Assembly (NCBI GenBank): GCA_001303885.1
Contig: LJUE01000084.1
Coordinates: forward strand, 1-12,050
Origin: Planctomycetes bacterium SM23_32
Lineage (GTDB): Bacteria; Planctomycetota; Brocadiia; SM23-32
Direction of reading: 5' to 3'
Length of the DNA: 12,050 bases
Shown: positions 7,243-12,050 of the stretch, one piece after another
Numbering within the stretch: the first letter of the stretch is position 1
How the letters are laid out: each line of letters starts with the position of its first letter
Position numbers and translations under genes: made by a program
The notes under the pieces: model-generated
Databases searched by the model: none
The model's input: the letters and a program-made list of their open reading frames with translations, nothing else
Told to the model about the DNA's origin: nothing

Positions 7243-7935
7243 TCATCCGGGGGCGAGGATGCGCCGACGGCACGCGTGCGCCAGGTCCGGCCGGCCCAGG
7301 ACCGCGAACCCGTCCGCCACGCGCAGCATAATGTCGCGGGTCACGCGCTCGCGCGCTCGCTGCTTGTCCTCGCCCGGCATGCCGCGGTCGGACTCAAAGC
7401 GGACCGGCTGGCCAAAGTGCAGCGAGATGGCCGCCGGCAGCGGCACGGGCACCCCCCTGGGCCAGGCCCGGTAGGCGCCGCAGATGGTGACGGGCACCAC
7501 CGGCACGCCGGTGCGCAGGGCCAGCGCCGCCACGCCGGCGTGCGGCGGCTGCATGAGGCCGTCGCTGGTGCGGCCGCCCTCGGGGAAGATGCCGCACAGG
7601 CGGCCCGCCCTGAGCGCACGCAGCATGCCGGCCAGGGGCGTCGGGCCGGGAGCGTCCAGGTCCACCGGCACCGTGCCGAACATCCGCATCAGCCGGCCGA
7701 GCACGGGCCACCCGTAGTAGTACTGCCAGCCCAGGAACACGACGCGCCTGCGAGCGGCGATGCCGATGAGCACGGGGTCGTAGAAGCTCTGATGATTGGC
7801 GGCCAGGATCGCCGCCCCCCCGGCGGGCACGTTCTGCTGGCCGGACCAGCGCAGCCCGTGCAGCAGCCTGAAGTAGGGCCGGGTCACGGCCCGCGCGAAC
7901 CGGTCAATGGACGGATTATCGGCGTCAGCCTTCAT
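7243..7935 (-). CDS. 1-acyl-sn-glycerol-3-phosphate acyltransferase family protein (PlsC-like)
   Basis: A 230-residue lysophospholipid acyltransferase-family protein that would transfer an acyl chain from acyl-ACP or acyl-CoA to a glycerolipid or similar acceptor at the inner membrane face. The catalytic HX4D motif is NHQSFYD (residues 47-53; H48, D53), and block III is FPEGGRT (117-123), a variant of FPEGTRS. VPVVPVTICGAY (144-155) is the usual following strand. There is no clear N-terminal membrane helix, so association may be peripheral. The ATG at 7935 lies 11 nt inside the end of the transporter gene and is preceded by GGAGG (7946-7942) at 6 nt, showing tight coupling with the transporter. 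It could be the housekeeping PlsC or a paralogue acting on another lipid; the sequence does not decide. Confidence 0.9.
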   Translation of the reverse strand: MKADADNPSIDRFARAVTRPYFRLLHGLRWSGQQNVPAGGAAILAANHQSFYDPVLIGIAARRRVVFLGWQYYYGWPVLGRLMRMFGTVPVDLDAPGPTPLAGMLRALRAGRLCGIFPEGGRTSDGLMQPPHAGVAALALRTGVPVVPVTICGAYRAWPRGVPVPLPAAISLHFGQPVRFESDRGMPGEDKQRARERVTRDIMLRVADGFAVLGRPDLAHACRRRILAPG

Positions 7936-9196
7936 CCGGCACCTCCACCTTGTAGATGCACAGCAGGCCGGCGCCCAGCAGGAAGACCTGCACGAGCAAG
8001 CCGAGCCGATACCCGCCCGCCGGGATGCCGGCGAACTCGACGTCCGCCAGGAGGCCGAACACCACGACGCCGATCATGGACAGCTTGTGCCCCACGTTGT
8101 AGAGGCCGAAGTACTTGCCGATCTGGCCCGGCGGCACAAGCTCGACCAGCATCTTGCGCCCTGCCACCCAGACCGTGCTCAGCCCGTAGCCGCCCAGCAC
8201 GATGAAGGCCGCCACGAAGACGGCGAAGCTGCGCGCCAGGGAGCAGACGATGACAGCCCCCATCATGCTGATGCCGGCCGAGAGCAGCGTGCGCCGGGCG
8301 CCGAACACGTCGCTGAGCTTGCCTCCCAGCAGGCCCCACCCCAGCGCCGCCAGGCTGAACGGCAGCATCCAGAGCAGCACCCTCTCGGAGTCCAGGCCGA
8401 AGACGTTCCTCGCATACGGCGCGTAGGCGAAGATGCCGGTGTTCAGCGCGTCCACGCAGAAGAAGTTCCCCAACAGGAACAGCAGGACGGGCTTGTGGCG
8501 CGGCAGCGCGCGGAGCGTGGTCAGCACGCGGCGGGCCGCCAGCGGCAGCACGCGAGCGCCGGGCTGGGCGCGCTTCGTGGCGCGCCGTTCGGGCACGTTG
8601 AGGAACAGCGGCAGGCTGAACAGCAGGAACAGGACGCCGGCGGCGGCGAACAGCGGGGTGTGCTTGTGCAGGGCGCCCGTGCCCGCGTACCAGCGCATGA
8701 TGCCGTATCCGATGGGCAGGGCAAAGGCCACGCCGCCGTAGCCCAGGCCCACCCCCAGGCCGCTGACCACGCCCAGCTTCTGTCGGGGGGCCAGCGACGG
8801 CAGCAGGCTGTCGTAGAAGGCGAGCGAGGAGTTGTAGCAGAAGTTCGCCACGAAGAAGAGCCCGAGCACCAGCCAAGCCGGGCCGGCGACGCTCATGGCC
8901 GCGCAGCAGGCGCAGCAGGCCAGCGTCATCACCGTCAGCCAGCGCTTGGCGCTTCCAGTGCGGTCGGCCAGTTCCCCCGCCACGGGCAGGAAGAGCCCGC
9001 TGGCCAGCAGGGAAACGCCCATCGTGATGAAGGTGAACTTCTCGACCCCCGTCAGCTCTTTGACATGCAGCGTGATGGCAAAAGAGACGACCAGGGCGGA
9101 GTAGATCGTGTTGGCGAAGTCGTAGAGCGCCCAGCTTACAGCCCGGCCCCAGAGCACCCGGTCGGGGCCGGCGCGGTCGGCGGTTGGCCGTGTCAT
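7925..9196 (-). CDS. MFS transporter, Atg22/UMF1-like family
   Basis: A 423-residue inner-membrane carrier of the major facilitator superfamily with about 12 hydrophobic segments. The N-terminal WALYDFANTIYSALVVSF (residues 22-39) is the hallmark of the Atg22/UMF1 group. The first loop motif is GELADRTGSAKR (74-85), and the second-half equivalent is GGKLSDVFGARR (291-302). A long polar loop at about 200-235 separates the two halves. Fungal Atg22 exports amino acids from the vacuole; substrates of bacterial members are mostly unknown. The ATG at 9196 is chosen; GTG at 9202 (GAGGG 5 nt upstream) or GTG at 9217 would add 2 or 7 residues, all ahead of the conserved part. It follows the glycoside hydrolase by about 100 nt and overlaps the acyltransferase by 11 nt. 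Sugar or oligosaccharide uptake is a guess from context only. Confidence 0.88.
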   Translation of the reverse strand: MTRPTADRAGPDRVLWGRAVSWALYDFANTIYSALVVSFAITLHVKELTGVEKFTFITMGVSLLASGLFLPVAGELADRTGSAKRWLTVMTLACCACCAAMSVAGPAWLVLGLFFVANFCYNSSLAFYDSLLPSLAPRQKLGVVSGLGVGLGYGGVAFALPIGYGIMRWYAGTGALHKHTPLFAAAGVLFLLFSLPLFLNVPERRATKRAQPGARVLPLAARRVLTTLRALPRHKPVLLFLLGNFFCVDALNTGIFAYAPYARNVFGLDSERVLLWMLPFSLAALGWGLLGGKLSDVFGARRTLLSAGISMMGAVIVCSLARSFAVFVAAFIVLGGYGLSTVWVAGRKMLVELVPPGQIGKYFGLYNVGHKLSMIGVVVFGLLADVEFAGIPAGGYRLGLLVQVFLLGAGLLCIYKVEVPDEG

Positions 9197-9298
9197 CGGC
9201 ACGAAAGCCCTCGGCACTTGAGCCTGGTTCAGCCCCGGGCGCGGGCCGCAATCCCTTCTGCAGCACGGCCTTGCGACGGCCGCGGGCCGCGCTTTGGC
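9197..9298. other. Intergenic gap between hydrolase and transporter genes
   Basis: About 100 nt, very GC-rich. It contains two exact copies of the 10-mer CGCGGGCCGC (plus strand 9240-9249 and 9281-9290) and a short GC hairpin at 9276-9290 without a T run. I see no convincing promoter or intrinsic terminator, so transcription may continue from the hydrolase into the transporter. Confidence 0.4.
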
Positions 9299-12050
9299 CT
9301 ACCCTCGGAAGGCGGCGCCCATGTTCCGCAGCAGGTTGGCGTAGATGGCCAGCTTCTTGCCGACGTTCTCCTCGGTGTCCTCGGCCGCGTAGTCGAGCTG
9401 GTTCAGCACGATGCCGCCCTGCCCGATGGGATACTTGACCAGCCCGCCCGGCTTGGTAAGCAGGACCACGCGCCGCTCGAAGTCCTCGGGCACGCGGCGG
9501 TAGAGCTCGAAGTTGTCGAAGCCTACGAGGTCCTGCGTCGGCGGGTCCGCGTAGTGGTCAACCACACGGAACGTGACCTTGCCGGCCGGGCGGGGCTCGA
9601 ACTCCAGCTCCTGCATGCCGGTGCGCTTCTCGAGGACGAAGTGGACGGCGTCCTGGTCGTCGAAGACCAGTTCGACGTCCTTCATCCAGTAGTAGCTGCC
9701 GCTGCCCCAGACGTTGGCGCGGGTGAACGTCTCCGGCCGCTCGAAGGCGAACTCGACGTCGGCGCCGTCGGCGTTCAGGTAACGGATGTAGCGCCAGAAG
9801 TCGTCGTTGACCATGCCGTTGGTCACGTCGGCGACGCTGCCCCGGGCGAACGAGGCGATCTCGCGGCCGTCCACGACGGCCGTGTACGTCTTCTCGGAGA
9901 TCCAGTAGAGGTGCGCCCATGGGGCGAGGATCTCGTCGCTGACCATGTTCACATCCCGGTCGCTCAGGCCCATCAGCAGCGGGTCGGTGCGCGCCTGGAG
10001 GCCGACGGCCTCGCGGCGGAAGGGGCGGATGCGGTGCTCGAACCCGACCAGGCGGTTGAAGTCGGCGAGCCCGGCCTCGCCCAGACCCGCCAGCATGAGC
10101 CAGCCGCCCCGCGAGCAGAAGGAGCGCACGGCGTCGGCCCGGGCGGCGAGGCCGCTGAGGACTTCCGGCGTGGCGCGGACGACGGCCACGTCCGCCCCGG
10201 CGTCCAGGAGCGCGTCCAGGTCGGCCGCCGGCTCGTAGCTCAGCCGGGTCCGGTCGAGGAATGAGCGCAGCGCCTCCTCGCCGGCCAGGAGGGCGACGGT
10301 GCGGCCCGGCTCGGCCTCCGCGCGGGCGCCGGCCCAGGCCAGGGCGTTGTGAAGCAGGCGGTCGGCCACGGGCTCGACGCCGAGCTTCTCGGCGATGAGC
10401 ATCTGGCTCAGCACGTAGCTGCCCTGGCCGGCCCGGACGTCCATCATGGGCGTCAGGCGCAGCTCGTGTCCAGCCTGCACGAGCGAGATGGCCCCGCTGG
10501 TCGGCGTGGCGTAGCTCAGGCGGAACGAGCGCTCGTCGCCCGCCCAGGCGAAGAAGTCCCCCTCGGTGAGGCCGTCGAGAACGGGATGAGCGAGGGCGAC
10601 GGGGAAGGCGATGCAGCCCGACTGGCCGCCGGCCGCGCGGAACTCCGGGCGCGGCGCATGGTCGCGCCCAGGGCCGGCCACGGCAATGCCCGCGGCCGGG
10701 AGCTCGTCCCCCTCCAGGGGCCGACGCTGCTCGAGGACGACGGCCGTGTTGCCGGCCTCCACGAAGCGCCGCAGCGCGTTGGCCATGCCGTCCCGCTCGT
10801 CCTCCGGCAGGGCGTCGCGGCCGATGACCAGCACCGTGCACCCCTCCGGCAGCGCGGCGACGGAGGCCGCCGGCGTGAACGGCTGGCCGAGCGCCTCAAG
10901 CCACCCCTGCACCGACCCCTCCGGGTCGACTACACACAGCTCCTCGGCCTCGAGCCCCTCGACGGCCCCCCCCGCCGGCAGCACGCAGACGGGGACGGCG
11001 TCCTCGAACACGGCCTCGTCTGCTACGTAGAGGGCCAGCTCCAGCTCCCCGTCAAGCCGCCGGTCGGCGTCGGGGAGCGCGGCGACGATCACGTCCTGCT
11101 CGGCCCGTCCGGGCGGGACCTGGTAGGTCTTCTCGCCCGAGGCGGCCTCCTCGCCGCCCAGCGCCAGGCGCCACCGGAGGGTAAGGGGGTCGTCGCGGTG
11201 CCCGTCGTTGAAGACCTTGATGGTGCGCTTCATCTCGGCGCCGGCGCGGAAGCAGGAGTTGTGCTCGCGCACGAAGACGGCCCGCGGCTCGAACGAGACG
11301 GCCGCCTCGGGCAGGATGACCCACGGGCAGATGCCGGTGACGCCCTGCCAGCGCGCGCCCTCGACGCCGATGCGGGCGTAGCGGGCCGCCGCCTGCGTGG
11401 CGAACCGCTTGCCCCGGTAGACGTCCGGCCCGCCGATCCACGCCATATCGCCCACGTTGCCCGAGTAGTAGAACACCTCGCCCTGCACGAGCGGCCGCTT
11501 GCCGTCCCAGGCGTACTGCTCGGCGCTCCTGTCCCAGGTGCCCGTCGGCACCCACGGGCCTTCGCGCAGGCGGTAGGCGTAGGATTCGGTCGGCACGCTG
11601 CCGCCGGAGGGCCAGCTGTAGTGCTGGCAGTTCACCTCGCCGCGGCGGTTCAGGTCCCCGCCGCCGTCCTGGAAGCTCGGGCGCGTCGGGTCGAGTTCCC
11701 CGGCCACGTCGCTCAGGTGTTGGGCCTTCTCCATCCAGCGCAGGTTGTCCTCGGCGTTGGAGGCGAGCCGGGAGGTGATGAACATCATCTCGTTGCCCAG
11801 GCTCCACATCATGATGCTCGGGTGGTTGCCGTAGGCCCGGACCACCTGCCGGACGTGGCGCTCGAAGTTGTCCCACACCAGTGGGTTGTGGAGGTTGTGC
11901 GTGATGAACATGCCGTCAATGCAGGTCGAGAGCCGGCCCGGGATGCCGTGACGGTCGAAGAACTCCAGCGCCGCCTCGCGGTAGCCCCAAAGCCGGTCGT
12001 GGTCGCTGGCGATGCGGTGGAAGCGGTCGCCGTGGGCGCGGTAGGCGGCG
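9299..12050 (-). CDS. GH2-type glycoside hydrolase with tandem amidotransferase-fold and discoidin-like domains, 5' end outside window
   Basis: The C-terminal 916 residues of a very large glycoside hydrolase; the frame is open to the right edge, so the N-terminal sandwich domains and the start lie outside. Numbering from 12049, residues 1 to about 250 are the second half of a TIM barrel. NHPSIMMWSLGNEM (75-88) holds the GH2-like acid/base Glu (E87, codon 11791-11789); LVQGEVFYYSGN (187-198) is the candidate nucleophile strand (E191, codon 11479-11477). A beta-sandwich follows (about 264-357), then an amidotransferase-fold domain (about 370-573), then a second such domain (about 583-916) that appears interrupted by a discoidin-like insert (about 737-852). 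The stop is TAG 9301-9299. Substrate is unknown; a polysaccharide is implied. The amidotransferase-fold domains show no glutaminase Cys motif and are probably structural, as in beta-galactosidase trimerisation domains. Confidence 0.85.
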   Translation of the reverse strand, partial: AAYRAHGDRFHRIASDHDRLWGYREAALEFFDRHGIPGRLSTCIDGMFITHNLHNPLVWDNFERHVRQVVRAYGNHPSIMMWSLGNEMMFITSRLASNAEDNLRWMEKAQHLSDVAGELDPTRPSFQDGGGDLNRRGEVNCQHYSWPSGGSVPTESYAYRLREGPWVPTGTWDRSAEQYAWDGKRPLVQGEVFYYSGNVGDMAWIGGPDVYRGKRFATQAAARYARIGVEGARWQGVTGICPWVILPEAAVSFEPRAVFVREHNSCFRAGAEMKRTIKVFNDGHRDDPLTLRWRLALGGEEAASGEKTYQVPPGRAEQDVIVAALPDADRRLDGELELALYVADEAVFEDAVPVCVLPAGGAVEGLEAEELCVVDPEGSVQGWLEALGQPFTPAASVAALPEGCTVLVIGRDALPEDERDGMANALRRFVEAGNTAVVLEQRRPLEGDELPAAGIAVAGPGRDHAPRPEFRAAGGQSGCIAFPVALAHPVLDGLTEGDFFAWAGDERSFRLSYATPTSGAISLVQAGHELRLTPMMDVRAGQGSYVLSQMLIAEKLGVEPVADRLLHNALAWAGARAEAEPGRTVALLAGEEALRSFLDRTRLSYEPAADLDALLDAGADVAVVRATPEVLSGLAARADAVRSFCSRGGWLMLAGLGEAGLADFNRLVGFEHRIRPFRREAVGLQARTDPLLMGLSDRDVNMVSDEILAPWAHLYWISEKTYTAVVDGREIASFARGSVADVTNGMVNDDFWRYIRYLNADGADVEFAFERPETFTRANVWGSGSYYWMKDVELVFDDQDAVHFVLEKRTGMQELEFEPRPAGKVTFRVVDHYADPPTQDLVGFDNFELYRRVPEDFERRVVLLTKPGGLVKYPIGQGGIVLNQLDYAAEDTEENVGKKLAIYANLLRNMGAAFRG
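9494..9841 (-). other. Discoidin (F5/8 type C)-like domain inserted in the hydrolase C-terminus
   Basis: The encoded stretch begins VADVTNGMVNDDFWRY, continues through VEFAFERPETFTRANVWGS and MKDVELVFDD, and ends with DNFELYRR. This order (Dg/nD..W opening, beta-rich core, closing .f.LyR) resembles F5/8 type C carbohydrate-binding domains. Sequence on both sides matches the two ends of an amidotransferase-fold domain. Identification is by eye only. Confidence 0.5.

Noticed and set aside
9276..9290. Short GC hairpin after the hydrolase stop
   Set aside because: Five to six pairs, three-base loop and no T run; likely a by-product of GC-rich composition.
7907..10264. Long plus-strand open frame opposite the transporter and hydrolase genes
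   Set aside because: Its product is His/Gln/Glu/Ala-rich low-complexity sequence spanning the antisense of two unrelated, well-supported genes.

Overview
This is a GC-rich, densely packed bacterial chromosomal segment with two blocks of leftward (minus-strand) genes separated by two rightward genes. I see no mobile element, CRISPR array or RNA gene. The gene content (a VorB-type 2-oxoacid:ferredoxin oxidoreductase, a PflX-like radical SAM protein, a membrane-embedded spermidine-synthase-like protein with TPRs, and a very large glycoside hydrolase with glutamine-amidotransferase-fold and carbohydrate-binding-like domains) suggests an anaerobic or facultatively anaerobic polysaccharide degrader, possibly of the Planctomycetota/PVC type. 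That taxonomic guess is inference from gene style only; no marker gene is present.

Left block (1-2335, minus strand): xseB, nadK, a two-[4Fe-4S] ferredoxin subunit and vorB (cut by the window edge) are packed as one apparent operon. There is an 11-nt overlap between nadK and the ferredoxin and a TGATG overlap between the ferredoxin and vorB. The catalytic TPP-binding and gamma subunits would be expected just outside the window. The operon is read from a promoter region at about 2417-2445 that it shares, back to back, with the rightward radical SAM gene.

Centre (2396-3964, plus strand): a COG1313/PflX-like radical SAM protein, best started at GTG 2489, is followed by a YbaK-type aminoacyl-tRNA deacylase. 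The latter has its own sigma70-like promoter and a strong ribosome binding site.

Right block (3999-12050, minus strand): in reading order, a partial GH2-type glycoside hydrolase, an Atg22/UMF1-type MFS transporter, a PlsC-type acyltransferase (11-nt overlap with the transporter), and a fused MFS/spermidine-synthase-like/TPR protein with its own near-consensus promoter. The last gene carries an apparent one-base frameshift near its 3' end at about 4140. If the shift is ignored, the open frame runs on through the whole deacylase gene in antisense and gives a false 1,244-residue product.

The points most worth a second look are the frameshift; the domain layout of the hydrolase, where the second of two amidotransferase-fold domains appears split by a discoidin-like insert; the fused membrane aminopropyltransferase-like protein with TPRs; and the overlapping divergent promoters. 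I find no clear evidence of an entirely new multi-gene system.
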